Assembly (NCBI RefSeq): GCF_001442535.1
Contig: NZ_CP013141.1
Span: forward strand, 5,449,788 to 5,473,230
Length of the DNA stretch: 23,443 nucleotides
Direction: 5' to 3'
Source of the DNA: Lysobacter antibioticus
Lineage (GTDB): Bacteria; Pseudomonadota; Gammaproteobacteria; Xanthomonadales; Xanthomonadaceae
Shown here: piece after piece, positions 8,387-15,562 of the stretch
Position numbering within the stretch: the first letter of the stretch is position 1
How the letters are laid out: each line of letters begins with the position of its first letter
Notes under the pieces: generated by a model
What the model saw: the letters and a program-made list of their open reading frames with translations, nothing else
What the model was told of the DNA's origin: nothing
Databases searched by the model: none
Program-made: the position numbers and the translations under genes

Positions 8387-8827
8387 TTAGGACCGGAGGA
8401 GAAAGGTGACCGGGCCGTCGTTGACCAGGTTGACGACCATATGGGCGCCGAAGCGGCCGGTTTCCACCCCTCCGGCATGACGTTGCCGGCAGGTTTCGAC
8501 CAGACGGTTGAATAACGGTTCAGCCAGGCCCGGGGCGGCGGCCGTGCTGAAGCCCGGACGCATGCCGCTGCTGGTGTCGGCGGCCAGGGTGAACTGGCTG
8601 ACCAACAGCAGGCCACCGCCGGTGTCGGCCAGACCGCGGTTCATGCGGCCGGCCTCGTCGGCGAAGACCCGGTACCCGAGCAGGCGTTCGGCCATGCGGG
8701 CGATCTGGGGTTCGCCGTCGCCGGGTTCAAGCCCGACCAGGGCCAGCAGGCCGGGGCCGATCGCCCCGACCGTTTCGCCGTCGACGACGACCGAGGCCTG
8801 GGTGACGCGCTGGATCAGACTCAGCAT
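8387..8827 (-). CDS. dtd: D-aminoacyl-tRNA deacylase
   Basis: This 146-aa protein is of normal DTD length (about 145). DTD removes D-amino acids (and mischarged glycine) from tRNA in the cytoplasm, a translation quality-control step. The family's N-terminus (MLSLIQRVTQASVVVDGE), the SQFTLAADT motif with the catalytic-site Ser-Gln near residue 80, and the C-terminal NDGPVTF motif bearing the Gly-cisPro selectivity dipeptide are all present. ATG 8827 gives the expected N-terminus; upstream in-frame starts lack family similarity. It is upstream of rpoD on the same strand and divergent from the lipid A acyltransferase gene. Confidence 0.95.
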   Translation of the reverse strand: MLSLIQRVTQASVVVDGETVGAIGPGLLALVGLEPGDGEPQIARMAERLLGYRVFADEAGRMNRGLADTGGGLLLVSQFTLAADTSSGMRPGFSTAAAPGLAEPLFNRLVETCRQRHAGGVETGRFGAHMVVNLVNDGPVTFLLRS

Positions 8828-8859
8828 GCGGACTCGTACGATCTGGAAAGTCGGACGCG

Positions 8860-8865
8860 AGTGTA
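8860..8865 (-). promoter_or_regulatory. Possible -10 box for dtd
   Basis: TACACT on the minus strand lies about 32 bp upstream of the dtd ATG. This would place the transcript start roughly 25 nt before the start codon. The -35 region is weak. Confidence 0.3.
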
Positions 8866-8968
8866 AAGCCTGCATCGTGCCGGCATCGACGGCGTGCCGG
8901 CGCCGATCTGCGCCGCATCCGGCGCGCTTCGCCGGCCCGGCCGCCACGGTGGCGCACAGGCCAGCGGC

Positions 8969-8974
8969 TACACT
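8969..8974 (+). promoter_or_regulatory. -10-like box immediately before the acyltransferase start
   Basis: TACACT ends 6 nt before the ATG at 8981. If used, transcription would begin at or next to the A of the ATG, giving a leaderless mRNA. This fits the lack of any Shine-Dalgarno in front of this gene. Confidence 0.4.
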
Positions 8975-8980
8975 CGCGCG

Positions 8981-9901
8981 ATGACCCGATTCGTCGCCCG
9001 CCTGCTGTACGTCTTCGCCAGCGCGCTCGGCCGCCTGCCCTGGTCCTGGCAGATGCGCCTGGGCGACGCCATCGCCGCGCTCTGGCAGCGCCGTAACGCC
9101 CGCGAGAGCCGGGTCGCCCGGGTCAACCTGGAGCTGGCCTACCCCGAGCTGCTGCCGGCCGAACGCGAGCAATGGCAGCGCGCGATCGTGCGCACCACTT
9201 CGCGCCAGGCGGTCGAGACCCTGCGCCTGTGGACCCGCCCGCATGCCGAGAATCTCAGCCTGCTGCGCGAGCAGCACGGCACCGAGCTGTTCGACGCCGC
9301 GCTCGCTTCCGGGCGCGGCCTGATCGTGGCGGCGCCGCATTACGGCAACTGGGAGCTGCTGAACCAGTGGCTGGCCTTCCGCACCCCGCTGGCGATCCTG
9401 TACCGCCCGCCGGAGTCGCCGATCGGCGAGGCCTTCCTCAACCTGGTGCGCGCCGACACCGAGGCCGAACGTGTGACCCAGGTCCGCGCCGAAGGCTCGG
9501 CGGTGCGCCAGTTGTGGAAGCGGCTCAACGCCGGCGGCGTGGTCGGCATCCTGCCCGACCAGCAGCCCAAGGCCGGCGACGGCGAGTTCGCGCCGTTCTT
9601 CGGCGTGCCCGCGCTGACCATGACCCTGCTCGGACGCCTGGCCGAGCGCACCGGCGCGACGGTGTTGTTCGCGTATTGCGAACGCATCGACACTCACCTG
9701 GATCATCCGGCGTTCGCCTTGCGCATCGAAGCCGCGCCGCACGGCATCGCCGATCCCGATCCGCAGCGCGCCTGCATCGCCCTCAACGCGGCGGTAGAAC
9801 GTATTGCGCGCCGCGATCCGGCCCAATACCAGTGGACCTATAAACGCTATACGCTGCGCCCATCCGGCAATGGCGACGACAACCCCTATCGTTCGAGATA
9901 G
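8981..9901 (+). CDS. lpxL: Lipid A biosynthesis lauroyl (late) acyltransferase family protein
   Basis: This 306-aa inner-membrane-associated enzyme belongs to the LpxL/LpxM (HtrB/MsbB) family, which transfers a secondary acyl chain from acyl-ACP to the Kdo-lipid A precursor. The HX4(D/E) catalytic motif is present as HYGNWE at residues 120-125. Also present are the YRPPESP segment, the GGVVGILPDQQP motif with its conserved Asp-Gln, and an ending of the type YQWTYKRY. The N-terminal 30 residues are hydrophobic or basic, as in the family's membrane anchor. Length is typical (about 300). Assignment to LpxL rather than LpxM or another paralogue is not certain. The start has no Shine-Dalgarno. A Sel1-repeat gene follows 33 bp downstream on the same strand. 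Confidence 0.9.
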   Translation: MTRFVARLLYVFASALGRLPWSWQMRLGDAIAALWQRRNARESRVARVNLELAYPELLPAEREQWQRAIVRTTSRQAVETLRLWTRPHAENLSLLREQHGTELFDAALASGRGLIVAAPHYGNWELLNQWLAFRTPLAILYRPPESPIGEAFLNLVRADTEAERVTQVRAEGSAVRQLWKRLNAGGVVGILPDQQPKAGDGEFAPFFGVPALTMTLLGRLAERTGATVLFAYCERIDTHLDHPAFALRIEAAPHGIADPDPQRACIALNAAVERIARRDPAQYQWTYKRYTLRPSGNGDDNPYRSR

Positions 9902-9934
9902 GACGCCGGTCCGTCGGCTCGACAAGGACGCCCC

Positions 9935-11380
9935 ATGCGTTACGCGCTATTGCTGCTTGCCCTGCTGTGCGGCCCGACCACGGCCGCGGCCGCCGCGCAG
10001 AGCGACGACCAGGCCGACGTCAATGCCGTCGATGCGGCCTGGAACCGCTACACCCGGCTCGCCGCCAAGGACGATGGCGCGAGCGCCGAGCTGGTCGCCG
10101 AATCGACCGCGCAGCATTACGCCTTCCTGCGCGACGTCGCCCTGTACGCCTCGACCGAACAAGTCCGCCGCCTGCCGCTCGCCGACCGCCTGACCGTGTA
10201 CGGACTGCGCGCGAAATACGAAGCGCCGGCGCTGGCCGGATGGGACGGCCGCGCGACGTATCGCCATTGCGTGCAGGACAAGCTCTGCCACGTGGTGATG
10301 CGCCATGCCGACGGCAACTTTCCGTCGCTGAGCCACGTCGCCATGATCGATGCCGATAGCGCGCTCGGCGAAGTGCAACCGCCGACCGGCGAGCGCTACG
10401 TGTTCGGCCCCGAATTCGCGCGCGAAGGCGGGGGCTGGAAGACTCGTCCGGAACGCCAGACCGAAGAGCTGTCGAAGTTCATGGCCGCGGTGGCCGCGCA
10501 ATCGGGCGGCGAGACCGCGCTGTTGCAGCACTTGCTCGGCGATTTCCTCGGCGAGGGCCAGGCGCCGTCGAACCTGAGCGCGCTGGAACTGGCGCCGCGC
10601 GACGACGCCGCGCAGCGCAATCGCCTCAACGAGCGTTGGCCGGATTACCAGGCCTACCTCGACACTCAGATCGCCGCGATCAAGCGCAAGGCCGATGCCG
10701 GCGAAGCGCTGGCGCAATACTTGTACGGACGCCTGCTCTACACCGGGCTGGAGTCGCGTCGCATTGCCGCCGACCGCGACGCCGCCCTGGCGGTGCTCGA
10801 ACGCGCCAGCGACAGCGGCCATGCCGAATCGGCGCTGGCGGTGGTGAACATCCTGCTGTCGACCAACGACCGCCTGTCGTTGAGCCCGCAGACCCTGCGC
10901 CGCGCCCTGCCGCATCTGCGCCGCAGCGCCGAAAGCGGCAACCCGCAGGCGATGATGGGCTACGCCGATTTCATCCGCGCCGGCGCCGCCGGCCTGGCCA
11001 GCGACTGCAATCAGGCCATCGAATGGCTGCGCAAGGCCGAAGACGCCGGCATGGCGCAGGCGCGCAACGACCGCGTCTGGATCCTGGCGACCTGCCCGAT
11101 CGCGGGCCAGCGCGACGCCAAACAATCGCTGGCCCTGAGCCAGCACATGATCGCCAGGCGCGAGCAACTGCGCGCCGCCGAACTCGATACCGTCGCCGCC
11201 GCGCTCGCCGCCAACGGCGACTTCGCCCAGGCGGTCGCGTTCCAGACCGATGCCCTGGCCCGGCTCAAGGACGGCGAACTCGACCCGAAGTCGCGCGAGC
11301 GCATGCAGGGCCGTCTCGCGCTGTATCGTCAGGGCCGCGACTACACCGAAACCGAACCGCTGTACGCCAAAGAACCCTGA
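9935..11380 (+). CDS. Exported Sel1-repeat (TPR-like) protein of unknown function
   Basis: This 481-aa protein has a clear Sec signal peptide (hydrophobic run to about residue 21, probable cleavage within the Ala run before QSDD). The Cys12 in LALLCG does not fit a lipobox. Residues 25-240 match no family I recognise but are rich in charged helical segments. Residues about 250-385 contain Sel1-like helical repeats (ADAGEALAQYLYGRLLYTG, ASDSGHAESALAVVNILLS, SAESGNPQAMMGYADFIRAG, AEDAGMAQARNDRVWILATC), which usually act as protein-protein scaffolds. ATG 9935 has AAGGA 6 nt upstream. Its stop shares a base with the start of the PH-domain gene (TGATG), so it is translationally coupled to the YdbS/YdbT-like pair and probably works in the same envelope process. 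It is probably periplasmic. Confidence 0.87.
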   Translation: MRYALLLLALLCGPTTAAAAAQSDDQADVNAVDAAWNRYTRLAAKDDGASAELVAESTAQHYAFLRDVALYASTEQVRRLPLADRLTVYGLRAKYEAPALAGWDGRATYRHCVQDKLCHVVMRHADGNFPSLSHVAMIDADSALGEVQPPTGERYVFGPEFAREGGGWKTRPERQTEELSKFMAAVAAQSGGETALLQHLLGDFLGEGQAPSNLSALELAPRDDAAQRNRLNERWPDYQAYLDTQIAAIKRKADAGEALAQYLYGRLLYTGLESRRIAADRDAALAVLERASDSGHAESALAVVNILLSTNDRLSLSPQTLRRALPHLRRSAESGNPQAMMGYADFIRAGAAGLASDCNQAIEWLRKAEDAGMAQARNDRVWILATCPIAGQRDAKQSLALSQHMIARREQLRAAELDTVAAALAANGDFAQAVAFQTDALARLKDGELDPKSRERMQGRLALYRQGRDYTETEPLYAKEP

Positions 11381-11946
11381 TGACGGATACGCCCGACCCC
11401 ACCGCTGCCGAACCGACCTCCACCGAACCGGGCCCGACCTCACCCGCGCCCGCCGCGACGACGGCCGACACCGGATCGAGCGCCTGGCAGCAACTGCCTT
11501 CGCGCGCGGTGCTGTTGTGCACGATCGACGTGAGCGTGTCGCTGGCGGTCGTGTTCGCGATCGCCGGAGTAATACTCGGCATGCTCACCATCGGCTCCTG
11601 GGTCGGCATCGCCAGCGGGCTCAGCGGCGCTCTGCTCGGCGCCGGCATCGGCACCTGGATCGGCCTGCGCCGCTACCGCAATACCTTGTGGCGGCTCGAC
11701 GCGCACGGCTTCGCGGTGCGCCGCGGCGTCGCCTGGCAACGCGAAACCCTGGTGCCGCTGACCCGGGTGCAACATCTCGACCTCAAGCACGGCCCGCTGC
11801 AACGCCTGCGCGGCCTGGCGACCCTGGTCGTGCACACCGCCGGCACCCGCCACAACGCGGTCTCGATCGATCATCTCGACGCGCAGGACGCCGAGCGCTT
11901 GCGCGAGCGCCTCGGCCGTCAGCTCGACCACGACGAAGACGCCTGA
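11380..11946 (+). CDS. PH-domain membrane protein, YdbS-like
   Basis: This 188-aa protein begins with a Pro/Thr/Ala-rich acidic tail (residues 1-34). Two membrane segments follow (about 44-69 and 73-96), then a bacterial PH domain of the bPH2 type (about 100-180: LWRLDAHGFAVRRGVAWQRE, TLVPLTRVQHLDLKHGPLQRLRGLATLVVHTAG). This is the usual YdbS layout of a membrane hairpin plus one bPH2 domain. The start overlaps the Sel1 gene stop and the stop overlaps the next start, both as TGATG, which implies a fixed stoichiometry with its neighbours. YdbS/YdbT pairs are known in Bacillus as membrane proteins linked to antimicrobial tolerance; the molecular role is unknown. Confidence 0.85.
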   Translation: MTDTPDPTAAEPTSTEPGPTSPAPAATTADTGSSAWQQLPSRAVLLCTIDVSVSLAVVFAIAGVILGMLTIGSWVGIASGLSGALLGAGIGTWIGLRRYRNTLWRLDAHGFAVRRGVAWQRETLVPLTRVQHLDLKHGPLQRLRGLATLVVHTAGTRHNAVSIDHLDAQDAERLRERLGRQLDHDEDA

Positions 11947-13457
11947 TGAGCGCGCCGGGTTCGACCGTATCGCCGGACGACGAAAGCACGCGGGCCGATC
12001 GCCGCCTGCATCCGATGTCGTGGTTGTTCGTGCTGATCCAGCAGCTCAAGCAGTTCATCGTGCCGCTGGCCGCCCTGCTGGTGTTCGGCCGCGGCGACCG
12101 CAACGAGCTGTGGCCGCTGATCGGCGTCGGCGCGCTGGTGGTGGTCGCGCTGTGGCGTTATTTCACCTACCGCTACGGCATCGGCAGCAATGCCGTGGTG
12201 GTGCGCAGCGGTCTGCTCAACCGCAGCCTGCGGGTGATCCCGTTCGTGCGGATCCAGAACGTGGCCCTGCACCAGACCGTGCTGCACCGCCTGTTCGGCG
12301 TCGCCGAAGTGCGCATGGAATCGGCCGGCAGCAAGGAGCCCGAGGCGCAGATGCGCGTGCTCAAGCTCGACGACGCACTGGCGCTGGAAGCCCTGGTGCG
12401 CCGGCGCGGCGCGGCCGTCGTCGAAGGCCAGGCCGAGGACAGCGCCGACGTGCTGCTGCGGCTGCCGCCGCTCGAAGTGCTGCGCCTGGGTCTGGTCTCC
12501 AACGGCGGCCTGGTCCTGATCGGCGCCGCCCTGGCCGGCCTGTCGCAGTACACCCCCGATTTCAACGCACGCGTTCCCGGACGCATCGGCAGCCAGGCGA
12601 CGCACTGGCTGTCCGGCCATGTCGAGGCCTATCACCTCGACGCGATCGGCGTGGCCCTGATCGCGGTGGCCCTGATCGCGCTGATCGCCGGCCTGCTCAA
12701 GCTGCTGTCGATCGTGCTGGCGCTGCTGCGCTACTACGGCTTCGAACTCAGCGAACACGGCCGCCGCCTGACCGCCGAACGCGGCCTGCTCGGGCGCTGG
12801 CGCACCACCGTGCCGCGCCGGCGCATTCAGGCCTGGACGCTCGAGGAAAGCCTGATGCACCGCTTGCTCAAGCGCCGCGGCCTGAGCGTGGACACGGTCG
12901 GCGCCGAGGCCAACGAAGACGGCCGCTCGCTGAAGGAACTCGCGCCGATCGCCACGCCGCAGGCTTGCGATGCCTTGATCGAACGCTTGCTGCCGCGCGC
13001 CGGCTGGGATCGCCTGGAATGGCGCGCCCTGCCTGATGCGGCCTGGTGGCGGCTGTTTCTGCCCGACGTGCCGTGGACCCTGCTGGCGGTGTTCTCGCTG
13101 TATTGGCAGGTCGGCGCCTGGAGCGCACTCGCCCTGCTGTGGCTGCCGTGGGCGGCGTTCAAGGCGCAGCGGCGCACCCGGCGCATCGGTTACGCCATCG
13201 GCGAGGTCCTGATCGCGGTGCGCGAAGGCTGGTGGCGGCGTTCCTGGCGCTTCGCCGAACTCGACAAACTGCAGGCCTTGCAGCTCACCCGTTCGCCGCT
13301 GGACCGCAGCTGCGGCACCGCGACCTTGTGGCTCGACACCGCCGGCGCCGGCGCCCTGGCGCCGCCGCTGCGGATCCGTTTCCTGCCGGAAGACGAGGCT
13401 CGGCAAATTTACGCCCGGCTCGCGGCGATCCTTTCGCAACGCCCGCTGCGCTGGTGA
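11946..13457 (+). CDS. PH-domain membrane protein, YdbT-like (three bPH2 domains)
   Basis: This 503-aa protein has alternating membrane pairs and PH-like domains. A membrane pair lies at about 30-72, with a first bPH2 domain at about 75-155 (YRYGIGSNAVVVRSGLLNRSL, IPFVRIQNVALHQTVLHRLFGV). A second membrane pair lies at about 180-260, with a second bPH2 domain at about 262-345 (ELSEHGRRLTAERGLLGRWR, VPRRRIQAWTLEESLMHRLL). A third membrane pair lies at about 365-400, with a third domain at 413-500 (IGEVLIAVREGWWRRSW). This order is typical of YdbT. The start overlaps the YdbS-like stop (TGATG). It faces the phosphotransferase gene, whose stop is only 10 nt away. The function is unknown; a role in envelope or membrane homeostasis is inferred from topology. 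Confidence 0.87.
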   Translation: MSAPGSTVSPDDESTRADRRLHPMSWLFVLIQQLKQFIVPLAALLVFGRGDRNELWPLIGVGALVVVALWRYFTYRYGIGSNAVVVRSGLLNRSLRVIPFVRIQNVALHQTVLHRLFGVAEVRMESAGSKEPEAQMRVLKLDDALALEALVRRRGAAVVEGQAEDSADVLLRLPPLEVLRLGLVSNGGLVLIGAALAGLSQYTPDFNARVPGRIGSQATHWLSGHVEAYHLDAIGVALIAVALIALIAGLLKLLSIVLALLRYYGFELSEHGRRLTAERGLLGRWRTTVPRRRIQAWTLEESLMHRLLKRRGLSVDTVGAEANEDGRSLKELAPIATPQACDALIERLLPRAGWDRLEWRALPDAAWWRLFLPDVPWTLLAVFSLYWQVGAWSALALLWLPWAAFKAQRRTRRIGYAIGEVLIAVREGWWRRSWRFAELDKLQALQLTRSPLDRSCGTATLWLDTAGAGALAPPLRIRFLPEDEARQIYARLAAILSQRPLRW

Positions 13458-13466
13458 GGCGCAGCG
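13444..13466. terminator. Hairpin at a convergent gene junction
   Basis: CGCTGCGC and GCGCAGCG form an 8-bp stem around TGGTGAG, overlapping the YdbT-like stop codon and ending 2 nt before the facing gene's end. Its position suggests a bidirectional transcript end, but there is no T-tract on either side. Confidence 0.35.
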
Positions 13467-13467
13467 C

Positions 13468-14538
13468 TCAGGCGCCGCGCCCCCAGTAACCCAGCTCGCG
13501 GCGTATCTGCAGGCCGCGCAGCAGCGACGACCACGGCTTGCGCCGCAGCCGGCCGAGACGGCCGGCGAGCAAGTCCTCGGTCGCGGCGATCACGCGCTGC
13601 GAGGAGCGCCCGTCGCGATAGGGATGGATCGCGTCGGCATAGGCGTCGATCGCGGCCTGCAACTCCGGGCTCGGCGCGAACGCCTGCTCGAGCTGCGCGG
13701 CCAGCGCCGCCGGATCGTCGAAGTCGATCATGTGCGGCTTCGGCGCGCGGTTGCGGAAGGTCACCACCGGTTTGCGCTGGACGACGAACTCCGACACCAC
13801 CGAGGTCGTGTCGGCAACCAGCACGTCGGCCGCGCGTTGCGCCGAGATCAGGTCCTCGGTCTCGACGAAGGTGGCATTCGCGCCGGTCAGCGCGCGATAG
13901 CGCTCGAACAATTCCGGCGCGCACTTGGGATGCAGGGTCAGCAGCCAGTAGCGCTCGCCCGAGGCGATTTGCGCGGCGATCGCCTCCAGCAGGTGCGGCG
14001 CGGCGCTGAGGCGTTCGGTGAAGGTCGAGGCGAACAATACGGTCTGGCGGCGGCCGGCCAGACGGCGCCATTTCGCCGCGCCGCCGTCGTCGTCGCCGAA
14101 CAAGGGATCGAGCTTGGGCCAGCCGGTCTCGACCACGGCGAAATGCCCGGCCTGCTCGGCCAGGGCGCGGAACGGCGCGGTCGTCGCCGGGCCTTGCGTG
14201 CAATACAGGTCGAACAGGCCGCGCACGCGGAAATGGCCGCGCGCGTCTTCGCGTTTCTCGACGTTGAAGCCGTGGAACAACTGCACCTTGGCGCCGGCGA
14301 CGAAGGGCGGCACCCAGTTCGCGGCGCTGAACACCGCGCGCGGCTGCAGCGCGACCGCAGCGCGCAGGCCTTCGCGCCCGGGCGCGAGCATGCGCACCGG
14401 CGCCGGCAGGGTCGAGGCCGCGGCGCCATCGGCGAACCAGGCGTGGGCGGTGTGCCCGGCCGCATGCAGCGCATCGGCCAGCGGCCGCAGGATGGGCAAG
14501 GCGTAACGCTCGGTCGCGAACAGCAGGTAATCGGCCAT
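13468..14538 (-). CDS. CDP-glycerol glycerophosphotransferase-family protein
   Basis: This 356-aa soluble or peripheral enzyme belongs to the family whose Gram-positive members (TagB/TagF) transfer glycerol-phosphate from CDP-glycerol to teichoic acid. It has GT-B-like features: FHGFNVEKR (88-96) with the conserved His-Gly, GWPKLDPLF (139-147), LLTLHPK (199-205), and the donor-site segment ADTTSVVSEFVVQRKPVVTF (242-261). I chose ATG 14538 (MADYLLFATE) because the domain begins there and GGAC lies about 8 nt upstream. The neighbouring genes point to lipopolysaccharide, so the likely acceptor is an LPS core or O-chain sugar. Donor and acceptor are unknown, and no CDP-glycerol synthase gene is in the window. 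Confidence 0.82.
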   Translation of the reverse strand: MADYLLFATERYALPILRPLADALHAAGHTAHAWFADGAAASTLPAPVRMLAPGREGLRAAVALQPRAVFSAANWVPPFVAGAKVQLFHGFNVEKREDARGHFRVRGLFDLYCTQGPATTAPFRALAEQAGHFAVVETGWPKLDPLFGDDDGGAAKWRRLAGRRQTVLFASTFTERLSAAPHLLEAIAAQIASGERYWLLTLHPKCAPELFERYRALTGANATFVETEDLISAQRAADVLVADTTSVVSEFVVQRKPVVTFRNRAPKPHMIDFDDPAALAAQLEQAFAPSPELQAAIDAYADAIHPYRDGRSSQRVIAATEDLLAGRLGRLRRKPWSSLLRGLQIRRELGYWGRGA

Positions 14539-14633
14539 CGTATCGTCCAGGCCGGAACCCAACGCCGGCCGCGGCATTATCGCGTCCCCGGTCGCGGTAT
14601 GCGCATCGGCGTGGTCTTCGCCGCGCCCACACT

Positions 14634-15551
14634 ATGGTTTCGCCCACCGATGGGCTCCACAATGCCGGCATCCGCCGCGCCGCCTGCCGTCATCAGGTAT
14701 CGATCATCGACACGACACGACCCGCCGCGACAACGCCGACCGACGGCCGCCCCAAGCTCTCGGCCTGCATCATCGCGTTCAACGAAGCCGACCGCATCGG
14801 CGACTGCATCGCCTCACTGGCGTTCTGCGACGAGGTGGTGGTGGTCGATTCCTATTCGACCGACGCCACCGCGGCGATCGCACAGGCCGCCGGCGCGCGC
14901 GTGCTGCAACGCGCCTTCGACGGTTTCCGCAGCCAGAAGCATTACGCGGTGGAGCAGGCCGCTCACGACTGGGTGCTGTGCCTGGACGCCGACGAGCGCG
15001 TCGACGCGCGGCTGCGCGCTTCGATCGAAGCGGCGCGCGCGCGCGGTTTCGAAGACGCCGCCGGCTACCGCTTCGCACGCCTGTCGGAGTATTTCGGCAA
15101 GTTCCTGCGCCACGGCAACGCCTATCCGGACCGGGTCCTGCGCCTGTTCGACCGCCGCCGCGGCGGCTGGCGCGGCAAGCGCGAGATCCACGAAGCCGCC
15201 AGCGTCGACGGCGCGGTCGCGACGCTCGCCGGCGACCTGATCCACTACCCCTACCGCTCGCTCGAACAGCAGCTCAGCAAGACCGAGCGCTATGCGCGGA
15301 TGATGGCCGAGCACGAGTATGCGCGCGGCAAACGCGCGAGCCTGAGCAAGCTGGTGCTGGCGCCGGCGTGGCGGTTCTGGCGCGGCTACGTGCTGCGCGC
15401 CGGCCTCCTCGACGGCTGGCACGGCCTGGTCTATGCCTATGTGCGTGCCAATTACGTGCGCCAGAAGACCATCATGCTGTGGATGCTCGAACGCGGCCAG
15501 CCGGTGACCACGCCGCCGCGCAAGGACGATGCAGGCACGCCTCACGACTGA
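14634..15551 (+). CDS. Family 2 glycosyltransferase, WaaE/KdtX-type (LPS core)
   Basis: This 305-aa GT-A-fold enzyme resembles the WaaE/KdtX beta-1,4-glucosyltransferases of LPS inner core. The nucleotide-binding start KLSACIIAFNEADRIGDCI is at 41-59, VVVVDSYSTDAT at 68-79, and the metal-binding DADER at 118-122. The family's YPDRVLRLFDRRRGGWRGK and HYPYRSLEQQLSKTERYA segments follow. The first 40 residues precede the domain and have no Shine-Dalgarno. ATG 14634 is the only in-frame start before the domain, so the start is uncertain. It is convergent with the O-antigen-ligase-like gene (11-bp gap). The sugar and linkage cannot be read from sequence. Confidence 0.87.
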   Translation: MVSPTDGLHNAGIRRAACRHQVSIIDTTRPAATTPTDGRPKLSACIIAFNEADRIGDCIASLAFCDEVVVVDSYSTDATAAIAQAAGARVLQRAFDGFRSQKHYAVEQAAHDWVLCLDADERVDARLRASIEAARARGFEDAAGYRFARLSEYFGKFLRHGNAYPDRVLRLFDRRRGGWRGKREIHEAASVDGAVATLAGDLIHYPYRSLEQQLSKTERYARMMAEHEYARGKRASLSKLVLAPAWRFWRGYVLRAGLLDGWHGLVYAYVRANYVRQKTIMLWMLERGQPVTTPPRKDDAGTPHD

Positions 15552-15562
15552 GTGCGGCTCGC

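Noticed and set aside
9947..11443. A 498-aa minus-strand frame opposite the Sel1-repeat gene
   Set aside because: No family resemblance and Gly/Ala/Arg/Gln-rich; the opposite strand has a ribosome site, signal peptide and Sel1 repeats.
13624..15240. A 538-aa plus-strand frame across the phosphotransferase and the start of the GT2
   Set aside because: It spans two real genes in the wrong frame and reads as Arg-rich low complexity.
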